DNA of 64,000 bases from assembly GCA_945859605.1 (NCBI GenBank), contig OX243815.1:30095481-30159480 (forward strand), read 5' to 3'. Positions 12,101 to 20,440 of this stretch are shown here, one piece after another. The notes below the pieces were generated by a model, which saw only the letters and a program-made list of their open reading frames with translations, did no database searches and was not told the origin of the DNA. A program made the position numbers and the translations under genes. Each line of letters opens with the position of its first letter. Position 1 is the stretch's first letter. This DNA comes from Lumbricus rubellus (Eukaryota; Annelida; Clitellata; Crassiclitellata; Lumbricidae).

Positions 12101-14705
12101 CAAATCTTTTAATTCAACTGGTTCAATAAAAGGCAGTTTCATGGCATCGCCTGACGTGGTCGAGGGAATTTTGGAGTCACGAGGCTTGACAACAAAGGGT
12201 GATTCAAATAAGTCATCGCCTAGTTCCATCAAAGGTAGCCCCTCACTCGATTCACCGCACTCTCTCAAAGCGAAATCATTTTCAGCCGTATCTCCTAACT
12301 CCATGGAGTTGGAAAGGTCTTCGTTGATGATGAGGTCACCACCAGAACCACCTGTGAAGATCATCTCAGTTGAGTCGCCGTGCTCAATCGTCGGCAAGTC
12401 TTTCCTAGCGGAATCTCCGAATAATTTTCCCGGAAAGAAAAACAGAGGCCTGGATGAGAGAGGAGGAGCAGGAGGAGGAATTCGGAATCCGTCGGTCATT
12501 GGGAGCCAGTTGGACAATTGGTTGCCGAAGGAACCGGGTGACAGACACATGCTGTTTGGCCATATGCCTGTCGTCAGCCCAGCGTCAAACACCGCAGGAT
12601 GTGCATACCGGAATGCTGAGAGACACGAGCCGGATGGAAATTCCGACGGAGGTCCTGGCAGCAGTCTGTACAGATCTCCGATGTTCCACGGTGCTCAGAG
12701 CACAGCTCGTGAGGTTAGTGAGCAGTTGACGGGTGAGCTCATCATGACACCGAGGCCGACCAGTCAAGGGTCTGGGGCAAGTCACGGTTCCATCGCCAGC
12801 CAGGGATCGACGGCCAGCCACTGCTCCATGGCCAGTCATATCTCGTTGGCCAGTCACGATTCGATGGCCGGTCGTGGCTACTCGGCCGTTCACGGGTCGA
12901 TCACGCATCACAGTCCGCAGGCGAATAGGAGTTTCGAGGCGATGAAGCGTACGATCGAAATGGCGGCGAACTCGAGTCTCGGTCAGTTTGATAGCGCGGA
13001 GCAGCATGGAAGACAGGACAGCATCTTCATCTCCAGGCAGCACTTTCATCAGCCGCTTCCAAAGCAGCTAGGACCTGGACTCATCCCGACAGAGAGTCCT
13101 TCTGAATCTAGTCACTTGAACATCAACTCAGCGTCAAGGTCGTTCCCGGGTGGACCGATCCTACCGCCTGCGGTCCTGAACGAGGACCGGTCTCCACGTT
13201 CGTTCCAGATGCAGAACGGAGGACTCCCACCGAGAGCAACAAAGTCAGGGACCAGTGCAGCAAACCCCTATTCGCACGGCGGTGACAGCGTGGCGGTCTC
13301 TCAGGCCGTCAACTCACGAGCGCATGCAGCACGCCAACAGGCGATGTCGGCCAACTCCAACATGCTTGGCCAATGTTCCGTGGCCGTGCCTTCGCCCGGG
13401 TTCATGAACTCCATGACCCCGTCGCCGATGACGAAGGGAATGTCCGGCAATTTTGCCACGTCAAAATCGTCGGCCATGATGGGCAACCGGTCGAGCGGCG
13501 GTCGGCCAAGCGCATCACAGATGGCAGCAGCAGCCGCGGGAGGAGGCGGAGGAGGAGGCGGATTCAGCCATCAGCAGATGACGAAGCAGCAGATGATGTC
13601 CAACAAATACAACAAGCCGTCACCCTCGAACGTTCATCTGCAGAACCTGTCGCCGTGCGGACTCTACAGTCTACCAAAGTCGTCGCCCGGTTCCGGCAGC
13701 GCGTCGGTTCAGCAGCAGGCAATGGTGAATTCGTCGCCGAACATGAACTACGCGGCCGCTGTCTCGAACCTGTCGCCGAGCAGCAGCGAATGCGCAAATG
13801 CGTCGTTTCACTCGCTCGCTGCTCACAACCGAAACCTCGTCAACGCGAGTCCGGCGCCGAGCTGCGCTGGCAAGCAGTACAATCGCCATCTTCAGCAGCA
13901 CGGCACATCGCGAGTGTTTGGCGGCGGCGGCGGTGGAGGGAGTGGGGCGGCTCCACCGTCATCTCCGAAGCCAGCCCCAAATGCTGCCCTCTACCAGTTG
14001 CCTGCGTCGCAGACCGTGGCGCCATCTCCTCACCAGATCCAAGCGCCGCCGTACATGCACGGCGCCACCGCCGTCCAGCGACACATCAACGAGCCATTCC
14101 CGTCTGGATCGGAGCCGTTCTCGCACCAGCAGGGCTACATCTCGACGGCCACGTACCTGGCGAAGCTGCAGCAGCTGACAAGTGACCTCAACCCGTTCCA
14201 GACGCACTACGCGATGAGTCTGCCGACGAACATGTCACCGTCCCCCATCGACATGACGCTCCCGTCGCACGCCTCTCCCCAGCGCAACATGACGCCGCCG
14301 AACATCCCGTCGCAGAGGCTCGGCGCCAAGCAGCAGGTGCACCGTGGAAACAATAGCGGTCAGCACAAAGGAGCGCCTTCTGCTGCGGCGGCGGCAGCAG
14401 GTTTCCTTCCGGACGTGAGCCTCCAGCCTGGCAGCGACATGATCGCCCGATACCAGCTGCTCAGCGGGTACCACGTCCAGCAGCCAATGACCTGCCCCAG
14501 TTTCATTCACCCGGGGTCGCCATCGCAGATTCCCATGCAAGTGGGGGTGATGAATGTCGGCATGCACCCTGGCCAGCCCACCCCGAACTTTATGCCGTCG
14601 GTCCAGGGCCAGCCGAACCCTGTCTACGCCGCTTACGGGTACATAAACGGTGGTCTCGCCCCGCAGCCGTTCAACATGAACCTCAACGACTTGATGAGGC
14701 GATGA
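103..14705 (+). CDS. KAT6: KAT6-type (MOZ/MORF/Enok) MYST histone acetyltransferase, 3' nine exons, 5' partial
   Basis: Nuclear enzyme family that transfers acetyl from acetyl-CoA to histone H3 lysines. Exons: 103-175, 2301-2531, 3204-3291, 4589-4735, 5397-5481, 6494-6620, 7732-7822, 8732-8967 (or 8961) and 10737-14705. All joins are GT-AG and keep one open frame of about 1681 residues. In order one sees the MYST C2HC zinc finger (CELC...H-x3-C), the acetyl-CoA loop QQKGYG with the preceding family Cys (LACLLVLP), the SPxxPLTD segment, the winged-helix part, a basic AT-hook-like GWPKGLKRGPKK, an acidic Asp/Glu stretch, an SP-rich repeat region and a Ser/Met/Gln-rich tail ending MRR, as vertebrate KAT6A does. 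The acidic block plus Ser/Met tail mark KAT6 rather than KAT5, KAT7 or KAT8. Two near-invariant active-site residues are changed (see findings). Upstream exons (PHD fingers, NEMM) lie outside the window. Confidence 0.88.
229..1063 (-). repeat. Dispersed repeat, copy A (interrupted by a MITE)
   Basis: In minus orientation this starts CTAGCTGTACCC and ends near TTTATTTATATAGATT. It matches a second copy at 6649-7083 in opposite orientation over most of its length, including TGACGTCA-type sequence and a stretch reading GTCGAACG.ATTGCAAAGTT. It is broken at 487-793 by another element and has a G-rich expansion at 955-1020. Family not identified; no transposase seen. Confidence 0.7.
487..793. mobile_element. 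MITE with 10-bp target duplication, nested in repeat copy A
   Basis: Starts ATAGAGATGT and ends ACATCTCTAT; the inverted ends continue inward through a region containing GGCTAGAG/CTCTAGCC. It is flanked on both sides by GGTTGTCCCC (477-486 and 794-803). A 9-10 bp duplication suggests a Mutator-like origin. The inside has a direct repeat containing AATCGTGCCG and no coding capacity. Confidence 0.8.
1700..2276 (+). mobile_element. 5'-truncated LINE: C-terminal end of a non-LTR reverse transcriptase
   Basis: The translation (frame of 1631-2197) has LDYCNSVLIGLP, QSVLNAAARLI, LHWLPFSTRIQFKVL and SLWNGLPPSVR. These are the standard C-terminal blocks of CR1/L2/Rex-like non-LTR reverse transcriptases. 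The stop at about 2195 is followed by a short 3' UTR and a (GATAA)n-type tail at about 2253-2274, typical of such 3' ends. The copy lacks the catalytic part, so it is dead. It ends about 26 bp before the acceptor of the exon at 2301. Confidence 0.85.
2301..2531 (+). CDS. KAT6: KAT6-like exon: MYST core, N-terminal half
   Basis: Acceptor tgttttag; begins RKC, supplying the fourth zinc ligand, then HPPGDEIYR, VFEIHGN, YCRNLVIFSRLFLDH, YYVTTTND and HFVGFFSK. Each block lines up with the MYST consensus (HPPANEIYR, YCQNLCLLAKLFLDH, GYFSKEK). After FLDH the family has Lys-Thr, the auto-acetylated Lys; here it is Pro-Gly. Donor gttggt, phase 0. Confidence 0.88.
3204..3291 (+). CDS. KAT6: KAT6-like exon: acetyl-CoA binding loop
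   Basis: Acceptor gctttttag, donor gtgagt. Encodes EKLGG..LACLLVLPQHQQKGYGHFMVHL. The LP-Q-x-Q-x-KGYG signature is the acetyl-CoA pyrophosphate loop of MYST enzymes, and the Cys four residues before LPQ is the conserved active-site Cys. Ends in phase 1. Confidence 0.9.
3444..3694. mobile_element. hAT-type MITE
   Basis: Ends CAGGGCTGAAAGTG and CACTTTCAGCTCTG form imperfect inverted repeats. Flanks GACTTCTG (3436-3443) and GATTTCTG (3695-3702) are an 8-bp target duplication with one change. The inside carries repeated GACCCGG motifs and no ORF. Confidence 0.7.
3936..4490 (+). repeat. 31-bp minisatellite in KAT6 intron (about 18 copies)
   Basis: Unit resembles ACTTGAGACTTTTCAGCCTC plus TTTCTGAAACG. 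Copies differ mainly at the AACGACT/AACCACT/AACCGCT position and CCTC/TTTC/CTTC. The last copy is degenerate (TTTTTCCGC). Each unit includes a pyrimidine run ending in CAG, resembling a 3' splice site. The true acceptor is 100 bp downstream. Confidence 0.9.
4589..4735 (+). CDS. KAT6: KAT6-like exon: MYST catalytic-Glu segment (Glu replaced)
   Basis: Acceptor ttcgatag with a weak pyrimidine tract; donor gtgcgc. Joined to the previous exon it reads HLSYWLS...AKSPKPPLTD...SVWKQSIIDCI, aligned to the family DFSYLLS...GSPEKPLSDLG...AYWKSVILECL. The family SPEKPLSD carries the general-base Glu; here that position is Lys. The 15 bases just before the acceptor are a repeat of bases 28 bp upstream. 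Confidence 0.85.
5062..5125 (-). repeat. LINE/SINE 3'-end fragment
   Basis: (ATCA)n followed by TATAGTGCCCCTTCAAGATC and TACTCAGAGGCG. This is the reverse-oriented 3' end of the family seen complete at 9777-10010 and, for the LINE version, at 46060-46335. Confidence 0.65.
5397..5481 (+). CDS. KAT6: KAT6-like exon: MYST winged-helix part
   Basis: Good pyrimidine tract and acceptor (tatgtttcag); donor gtgaca. Reads VISCSTGISDDDVFSALCDL, corresponding to family LSKLTGICPQDITSTLHHL. Phase 1 in, phase 2 out. Confidence 0.82.
5770..5868 (-). repeat. LINE 3'-end fragment with (ATTC)n tail
   Basis: (TTCA)n, then ATTTATATAGCGCCTCTTCA, TACTCAGAGGCGCTCCCAG and CCCAGCCACAGC. Reverse complement of the LINE end at 46250-46335. 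Confidence 0.75.
6494..6620 (+). CDS. KAT6: KAT6-like exon: end of MYST domain
   Basis: Acceptor cttcggcag, donor gtaaat. Encodes RHTVVHLTPALRDILL...RPIEFNPTAF...LTRKLR. It corresponds to the family end (IIRREKLIQDHM...RPVDVDPECLRWTP), with weaker identity than the core. A dispersed repeat begins only about 28 bp after the donor. Confidence 0.78.
6649..7083 (+). repeat. Dispersed repeat, copy B
   Basis: Begins CTAGCTGTACCCGGCCACGC and ends TTTATTTATATAGATT; same family as 229-1063, in the opposite orientation and without the MITE. It starts about 28 bp after the splice donor at 6621. Confidence 0.7.
7084..7731. other. Intron sequence, nothing recognised
   Basis: AT-rich intron DNA between KAT6-like exons. 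No repeat family, RNA gene or additional exon could be recognised. Confidence 0.5.
7732..7822 (+). CDS. KAT6: KAT6-like exon: basic linker
   Basis: Acceptor tgcttctag, donor gtatca, frame kept (phase 0 in, phase 1 out). Encodes a Lys/Arg/Asn-rich linker with SIKKRRTEN, a possible nuclear localisation signal. No domain is recognised; support is the continuous frame and splice sites. Confidence 0.65.
8148..8530. repeat. Probable dispersed repeat fragment
   Basis: Opens with TACTCAGAAGCGCTTCTGAC, a diverged copy of the LINE/SINE 3' end, then TTTTGAGTTGAATTTAAAA and GGAAGCCCATTCCAGACC. Short ORFs here are not conserved proteins. Exact limits are unclear. Confidence 0.45.
8732..8967 (+). CDS. KAT6: KAT6-like exon: basic AT-hook-like region
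   Basis: Acceptor gttattttaag, phase 1. Encodes a basic segment with VGWPKGLKRGPKKEK and VRVIRTRGTG. Two phase-0 donors fit: gtgaag after 8961 or gtcata after 8967. If the intron is retained the frame meets TAA at 8977-8979, giving a short isoform that lacks the acidic and Ser/Met tail. Confidence 0.7.
9145..9245 (-). repeat. LINE 3'-end fragment
   Basis: (TTCA)n-like tail, then ATTTATATAGCACCACTTCA and AAACGTACTC. Diverged, reverse-oriented member of the family with complete 3' end at 46250. Confidence 0.6.
9385..9575 (-). mobile_element. tRNA-derived SINE, reverse orientation
   Basis: From right to left it has the tRNA-like head (CACCATCGCACC is the reverse of the GGTGCGATGGTG head), a damaged B box (GGTGGATTCCGGC, where the other copies read GGTGGATTCGAA), GAGTTTCACGCCGAAGC in the body, and the LINE-like end TCGGAGGCGCTCCC. 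Same family as 9777-10010. Confidence 0.75.
9777..10010 (+). mobile_element. tRNA-derived SINE, full-length copy
   Basis: The head is tRNA-like, with an A-box-like GGTGTAGTGGTGGCG and a B box GGTTCGAAGTTCGAATCC. These are RNA polymerase III promoter elements, about 45 bp apart. The body has AACTCCGATGCAGTGTC. The 3' part GAGCGCCTCTGAGTAG ... GAAGAGGCGCTATAA is shared with the LINE at 46250, and the tail is (ACAA)n-like. This is a SINE using a partner LINE's 3' end. Confidence 0.85.
10011..10736. other. Intron sequence, nothing recognised
   Basis: AT-rich intron DNA before the last KAT6 exon; no repeat or exon recognised. Confidence 0.5.
10737..14705 (+). CDS. KAT6: KAT6-like last coding exon: acidic, SP-repeat and Ser/Met-rich tail
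   Basis: Acceptor aaattgcag in frame with the previous exon; 1322 codons then TGA. It opens TRKIVSIKADVVEV, runs into an acidic block (DDDDLLDELASDDDDDLL, about 10940-11010), then Ser/Pro-rich sequence with a tandem 11-residue repeat (about 11670-12140), a GSxASH repeat (about 12770-12850), poly-Ala/Gly (13520-13560), and a Met/Gln/Pro-rich end with NMNLNDLMRR. A single very long last exon with acidic then Ser/Met-rich regions is the KAT6 architecture; in the family this tail recruits transcription factors such as RUNX. The 3' half is GC-rich, unlike the AT-rich surroundings. Confidence 0.85.
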   Translation, partial: TRKIVSIKADVVEVKGKTVDEDGDLEKDLPDDEKKPEVVEEMDVSTSARLADSEASTPVLLKAKDDDDLLDELASDDDDDLLSDNDGSTLSEMPQLEEKGHLQTSDNELDLGRSPSPPHLEQELLSPYFCSAAYSRHGLDLGSKDAESVLSDCLAGRSVAPSPCFSMDGVDPLPLGSKRVTDCESDSDMSVTSGDEKKSGVRAARSLTPCSRSEAAAESNFAASIASDSVDDSVDDASQTSTGFSRSSSVESRTSVKCKSPVAESPGVTKGKLSSVASPQSMIDKSSTVGSPSSFRGNFSLIRSPGSMKCNSVESPPGSIKAIAAMDSPGSIRDNSVESLGSIKLHSVESPDSIKGNSVESHDSIKDKLMESPDSIKGVFVESPGSIKDKLMESPDSIKAHSLESPVSIKGNFVESPDSIKANFVGSPDSIKARSLQSPVSIKGNFVESPDSIKGKSFNSTGSIKGSFMASPDVVEGILESRGLTTKGDSNKSSPSSIKGSPSLDSPHSLKAKSFSAVSPNSMELERSSLMMRSPPEPPVKIISVESPCSIVGKSFLAESPNNFPGKKNRGLDERGGAGGGIRNPSVIGSQLDNWLPKEPGDRHMLFGHMPVVSPASNTAGCAYRNAERHEPDGNSDGGPGSSLYRSPMFHGAQSTAREVSEQLTGELIMTPRPTSQGSGASHGSIASQGSTASHCSMASHISLASHDSMAGRGYSAVHGSITHHSPQANRSFEAMKRTIEMAANSSLGQFDSAEQHGRQDSIFISRQHFHQPLPKQLGPGLIPTESPSESSHLNINSASRSFPGGPILPPAVLNEDRSPRSFQMQNGGLPPRATKSGTSAANPYSHGGDSVAVSQAVNSRAHAARQQAMSANSNMLGQCSVAVPSPGFMNSMTPSPMTKGMSGNFATSKSSAMMGNRSSGGRPSASQMAAAAAGGGGGGGGFSHQQMTKQQMMSNKYNKPSPSNVHLQNLSPCGLYSLPKSSPGSGSASVQQQAMVNSSPNMNYAAAVSNLSPSSSECANASFHSLAAHNRNLVNASPAPSCAGKQYNRHLQQHGTSRVFGGGGGGGSGAAPPSSPKPAPNAALYQLPASQTVAPSPHQIQAPPYMHGATAVQRHINEPFPSGSEPFSHQQGYISTATYLAKLQQLTSDLNPFQTHYAMSLPTNMSPSPIDMTLPSHASPQRNMTPPNIPSQRLGAKQQVHRGNNSGQHKGAPSAAAAAAGFLPDVSLQPGSDMIARYQLLSGYHVQQPMTCPSFIHPGSPSQIPMQVGVMNVGMHPGQPTPNFMPSVQGQPNPVYAAYGYINGGLAPQPFNMNLNDLMRR
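11670..12140 (+). repeat. KAT6: 33-bp in-frame coding minisatellite (SPxSIK units)
   Basis: Within the last KAT6 exon, a 33-bp unit (GAGTCACCTGATTCAATCAA plus AGGCAACTTTGTG) repeats about 14 times, giving an 11-residue unit V-E-S-P-D-S-I-K-G-N-F. Variable positions are D/G/V after SP and the last three residues. Flanking SP-Sxx-K units in 11510-11670 and 12140-12440 look like older copies of the same unit. Confidence 0.9.
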
Positions 14706-17407
14706 CCCCGACCCTGAGGAAGGTCATTCAGTTTTGTTGTTTCAGTGTTTACTTCCGGAGAATGTCACTTGGTGTCTGATGGACGTAACGACCTTGTACA
14801 GCCTCAACATTGACACCCCAGTGTCGCTGCTGATTGACCTCTGAACCTTGACCTCTGAACCTCGACCTCTGAACCTTGACCTCTTCCTTCATTTAACACA
14901 ACTACTTGGCCTCGTGTCAGAGTCGTCCTCTTCACTTGGCAACTTTGGTAGCGAGAACTTATCGGGCAAGGCTTGAGCCGCTCTGTCATGAAGTGGATGT
15001 GGATTTTGTTACGACGTTTCGAAGGTCGGTCTTCCCGTTGTTTATCGTTGTAGAGTCGACGTCAAAAGTCACTTGATTACGTGGACACTTGACGAGCAGC
15101 CGGCGAAACTTCCCGGATGTTATTTTTGTTGCTACTGGCGTAAGACGGTTTACACGCGCACGTTGACATTGACGCAAGTCACCGTCGTCGCTTTTCGTGA
15201 CGTGTTTACGAAAAACTCGGCAACGGCCGCGGCTCTGAGATGCCGAAAACGAGTTCTGCATTTTCTTTCCATGCGGACTGAAGTTATCGTAATTTCCCTG
15301 ATGTGGGGATTTTGCCTTTGCAGGATTTTAGTTACAGTATTGGATGGTGCTTGCTTGTGACTTTTTATGTTGAGACGGTAGATTTCCTCTGTTTGTTGTA
15401 TTGCACCTCTTTTATGCGACGCTTTTCTCCCAGCTGCTTGGCCTCAGACAAACTGTTATTGAGTCTTTAGCGAATAACGACAAATTACGAGAGTTGCCTA
15501 GTCCCAAATTTCTGTTGTCGATTGTTGTGATCTGCTACAAATTAACTTTAGGAATGGTTTCACGTGGAGAAGTATGAGAAAATTGTTTGAATTTTCACTG
15601 TCTACAATTTTGGTATCTTTCTTTGATTTTGACATTCTCTGATTTTTACTTCAAAATGCAATGCCCTGTTTTGCTACTCATCTTGTCCCTTTTGTATTTT
15701 GGCCAAACCACAGATTTTGAGTTGTGTACTGTAAGGCTATGCAGTAACTCGTTAGCGGAATTCATGACTTTTAAGCTCCTAGAATATCGAAATGGGGCTT
15801 TCAGAAATGCATCGGAAATTGTTAGTTAAATTGACGAATTCATGTTAAATTCACGTTAAATTGCAGGAGCAGTCTTGTGTACATGGTTGAGAAATTCAAA
15901 CCCCTTTTTTCTCTTTCACCTTTATTTCTTGAGTTTTCTGATCATCAACTAAAATGCTAGGTTGTCTTGTTTTTCGATTGATAACAGTGATTTTCTGGTA
16001 ATAATTATGTGAATATTGGGTAATTATTGCCATCTCCGCTGTCAACAGACACCAAAGCTTTCGTTGTTGGCTTTGGCTAGACATTTGTGTGTGTTGGTGA
16101 TTCTGATGCCTGCACATATCGTCTGTTTTAGATAACATGATGTAGGAACTGGCATTAACCACTTGAAATACGAGTATGACTCCATTGAGCGTTGCTGCCA
16201 TTGAACCGTCAACAAAAACGGATTTGGTAGCACTGTCTTTATAAACAGAAGTTGTATGACAACTTGCATGAAATGTTACTGCTGTATTATTACTATATAC
16301 GCTGTGAATGTTTTGAAATGGTTTCAGATGCACATCATCTGTGCATTCAGCCACACATCTGTGCATATACTGTATATATATTTCTGTGTGTGTATCTCTA
16401 CATTTATGCCAAGCACCTATGATCAGTTTAAGCAAATGCCCAGCTATCAATATTTATATCTGATTAGCAACATAGTATCTGGGCTGTTGTCATCACAAAT
16501 TTCCTTTATAACAACTGATAAAACCGGTATATGTATGGTTAATAATTATAATCAATACATTCCGGTATTATATGATACCAGCGTATCTGCATGTGTGCAT
16601 ATATAAAAATAGAAATTCTTACACAGATTCTATTGTGATGTAGTATTCCAATGTATTTATATTATGTAGCTTTATTTATAAGTGTGTGTGTATAGACATT
16701 TCTTCCTTTGTTCCTGGATTTCTTTACTTAATTGTTGGTGCTTTGTATTTTATATGGCAGCATAGCGTTGTTACATAGTCTGGGTTGTGGCATTATTGGC
16801 AAGCATTGTGCCATATGCCAGTGAGACTAGATTTTCACTGGTTGAATATCGGTTTCCCGTCTGTTTTTCTGTTAATTTTATATTGGTCGAGCTGATATGC
16901 ACTGGTTTTTTAGTTTCATGTAAGATTTGTTTGCCAGCCAGCGTCTGACTTACTTTTAAAATTTGGTGTGGAATATGGTGTGCAAATATTCTGATTTTTA
17001 TTACATGGCTTTATATCAGTGTGTGTGTGTGTCTTATTTTACGAATTCATCTGATTTTGTTGACTTTATTGTGGTTCAATGTTTGAAACATCGCTGTTAG
17101 GTTGGTTGATTGATATCAGACGAGGATGAAGTTTAATATCAGTAAAAAAATTGCTTATTTATTATAATTATCAGTAAGTTCTGATGTTGGTTTATGATGG
17201 ATGTGCAGTATAGTTGTCTGCTGTATGATTAAATCAAATTAATTTTATTTATACGCTGAACATGTCTTATTAGTGGAGATTTAAGTCCTCATCGAAAGTC
17301 TCGGGACCTTAATCTTTTCCTTTGGTAGATGTGCTTGGCATTGCTTTTCTGTTTTATATCTCGGTGAGGAGAGACGCTTTACATGAATCGTGCATTGGCT
17401 CTGTGGC
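14706..17407. other. KAT6 3' flank, probable 3' UTR
   Basis: AT-rich sequence after the KAT6 stop without a convincing ORF. Contains a 14-bp tandem repeat at 14829-14885. No AATAAA was seen close to the stop; clear AATAAA hexamers occur at 18846-18851 and 19024-19029, so the UTR may be long or use a variant signal. Confidence 0.45.
14829..14885 (+). repeat. 14-bp tandem repeat with TGACCT cores
   Basis: Four near copies of TTGACCTCTGAACC. Each holds TGACCT (AGGTCA reversed), the nuclear-receptor half-site core, at 14-bp spacing. It lies about 130 bp after the KAT6 stop. Confidence 0.8.
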
Positions 17408-17700
17408 AACAAGGAAGTGCATGATATTCTAATGGTTAGCGCACTGTTGTAGTTAACCGAGGGGCTGGGGTTCAGATCCCCGCCATGGGTAGAAATCTAG
17501 TTTGAGATTTATGATTCAGTTGTGCCTGTAGCCCACTCAGCTATAGTTGGCTGTCGGTGGGAAGATGAGATGGCGAGGGAGAGGACTTGCCACCTGCCCT
17601 CATATGTCCAGGCTACGCAAATGAAGTCGCTAGCACTTCATACCCATGGATGCCACTCAGTGTAACTCAAGGAACTATCTCTTTCTTTGGCACTGCATAA
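17408..17700 (+). mobile_element. tRNA-derived SINE, second family
   Basis: The head has TCTAATGGTTAGCGCAC (A-box-like) and GGTTCAGATCCCCGCC (B box). The body of about 230 bp is unrelated to the 9777 family and runs to about CTCTTTCTTTGG. Family name unknown. Confidence 0.65.
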
Positions 17701-20020
17701 GAGACTTGATCATCTGCAGTGTTATCAAACAATCAGTAAAATATAGTTTGTAAGAAAATTGATTACATCTTAAGACATTTAGAGTAAAAGTTGCATCGCG
17801 CATGTAGTTAAGATTTCATTGTGATTGAAGTACTGCCATATCTGGCATTTATGGCTTAGTAAAACGTACTGCAAAACATTCATTGATGTTAAATTTAAGT
17901 AATTCTGTCTTTTACTGCATACCGAAGTATGTTGACTATCAGCCATGTGTGTGTTATGGCCGTACTATTCTTGACTTTATGCAGAAGTGTGATCATAGAA
18001 TCAGAATAATGCTTAGTGCAGATCGAGGAAAAACGTGTTTATGATTGTTTGAAATGCTGTCTGTATATTCTATCTGAAGCCTTCCAATGTAGGTATGTTC
18101 AGCTGTACTCGTTGTTGAATGGTAGCAGCCTTTCATTTTAGACATAATTTGCAAGTTTACACTATGCAGCAATACCCAATATTTTAGACCAATCTCACCT
18201 ATTCATATTATATAGACTTTCTGATTAGGTAAGGTATGGTGGCTTATTATTTAATGACTCACACCAAGAGGAGTATGTTTACATCAGCTAAGTATCATGG
18301 CAGACGTGCTTCAGCGGTTTAACTATGAGAGTGTACTAAAAGTAACCAGGAAAACAATACAACTCGTGTTAAAGTTTATGGCCAATTACCCGTACCAGTT
18401 TCTACAGGTGGACCAAGATTCAGGCTGCAAACCCAGTTTTTTTTAATGTTAAATGAATTAGCCACAGGCTCCAATTGCTTTTCAATTTTGCTTAACAGGG
18501 ACCACAATAACAATACTTTGACAGAATAGCGTTTAAGTTTTGGTCACTTTGTCAACAGGCTGTACTGGTTCCCCAGTCAGATTTAATGCACTCTTGTGTT
18601 AATTAAGTGTTAATTAAGTGAGATGACTTTTGAAGGAGATTGATTATGGTCCACATCAGATGTGTTTATGTTTCATGGTCTTCTGACTAGAGGCTGGAAT
18701 TCTGATTACATAATTATGATGTCTCTTTATCATGTTAAAAGTCTTTTAACTGTTTCTTTCATGTTGCAACAAATTTTGAATGCATAAAAGTTTCACGTTT
18801 TACTCATTATTTAATAATTATTTAAGTCATTTGATACTGATGTGTAATAAATAAGGCATTTTGTTGGTGCTGTTACTTTGGTATTATTCTCTTTAAACGT
18901 AGAAAGTAGATTCCCAGAGATATGCACTCCCGCAGTTGTGGTAGTTGTAGTGTTAAGAAATGTTGCCTGCGTGATTAATTAATTATTGTTTCACGATGCC
19001 GGCCATTTTAATATGTTCGGTGCAATAAACAGCCACATCTGACTGCTGCATGTCAGTTACCAGTGCTTTTTCCACGTCCTGTTGTGTTTTGATGTTGTCT
19101 TCCCATTGTGTTTCATCTTTCTTGATGTTATGTATCAGTTGTTGTCCCGGTTATCTACTCTTCTTCAACTCACCCATGCAGTACTTGTTTGGTGTCTGGT
19201 TGTTAACCACCTTTTCCACATGACAATTTAATGAGAAGAGTCTTCTTTTTTAGAGGATGCTCTTCTTCTGTTCAGGATTGTCGTTTGTTTTCTGATATAT
19301 TTTCGACTTCTTTCAAGTTGTCTGCGATTCTCCGTAAGCACCAAATTTCTGGGTTTTTTCATGCTTTGTTTTTCTCATTACATTCTCCTACATTGTCATC
19401 GCTGCAGCAAGCTGGATTATGTTATTGTGTTATTGTGTCGTATATAATATTATTCTTGGTCTGTTTCCTTTGCTGGTTCCTAGCTTTCCATGTCCTGTTC
19501 ATTTTCCCAATTGCTTCTTATCAGCTTGTGTAATGGAATGTCCTTATTATGCAACCTCTGGAGGCGATATCACTGCATTGTTATAAATAAACTGGTGTTT
19601 AATTAGCATATGTTATAAAAACTTAATTACATTTGGGACTCGTGTTTTTGTTTTATGTTAGACGTAATGCAACGTAAGGAAGCTTTTATGAGGCGGTTCC
19701 AGTGTATTTCAGTAAAAAAATTTCTTCACAAAATGAAGAACACACTTAACCCTTACTACTCAGATTAATAATTAATCTGCCCAAATTTGGCGGACTCGTG
19801 AGTGGTAAAGGTTAAAGGTAATTAATCAAGAATAATTATGGAGATATTACAGAAATTGCACTCTTTGAGACCATTTGGCACGGCATTTGTGACAGAATGT
19901 AAAAGAAAATGCAATTAAGCACCAATCACTAATCATATTTGACACTAGTCTTTGCGCCTATTGACACTTAGCGCCTATTGACACGTAGCGTGGGTAATGT
20001 TACATAGGCTAATTGCTCTC
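17701..20020. other. Intergenic, nothing recognised except AATAAA signals
   Basis: AT-rich, no convincing coding region. AATAAA at 18846 and 19024 are candidate poly(A) signals for a long KAT6 3' UTR. Confidence 0.4.
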
Positions 20021-20024
20021 AGTC

Positions 20025-20440
20025 AGTAGGCCTAATGTTACTTAATTGCTGTCAATCACCTTGACAATGTGTTAAGTCTCAGCATATTCACACTTTGGAC
20101 CATGGCTTACGTTATTATGACTAGGCCTACTTCATTGCTCTTAATCACCTTAATATTGCGTTATGTCTCAGCATATTCATACATTATATATTTACACTGT
20201 CATAGTTTAAATCTTAGAGCATAGGCTACATGTACATGTAGCATTCATTACTTTGTCGTAGTTTGCGTTATTTACATGCATAGTCGGATTTTAAAGTTTT
20301 CTAATAGGCCTACACTTAATTATTTCTAATACGCGCTGGTTCAAAGTCCAGAGTGTGAATACACTGAGACTCAACACAAGGTGCTTAGATGATTTATAAT
20401 ATTAAAGAGCAATTAAGTAACCATACTGACTCAAAAGCAC
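20025..20440. repeat. Inverted repeat arms with TTACTTAATTGCT and GTCTCAG
   Basis: The arm at 20033-20105 (TTACTTAATTGCT ... AAGTCTCAGCATATTCACAC) recurs inverted at 20340-20430. A partial direct copy is at 20132-20180. It may be a decayed MITE; ends and target duplication were not resolved. Confidence 0.55.

Noticed and set aside
11573..12592. 339-codon antisense ORF opposite the KAT6 tail
   Set aside because: It is the mirror of the 33-bp coding repeat (ESGDSTKL-type units). The sense strand continues a spliced gene with family features, so the antisense frame is a shadow.
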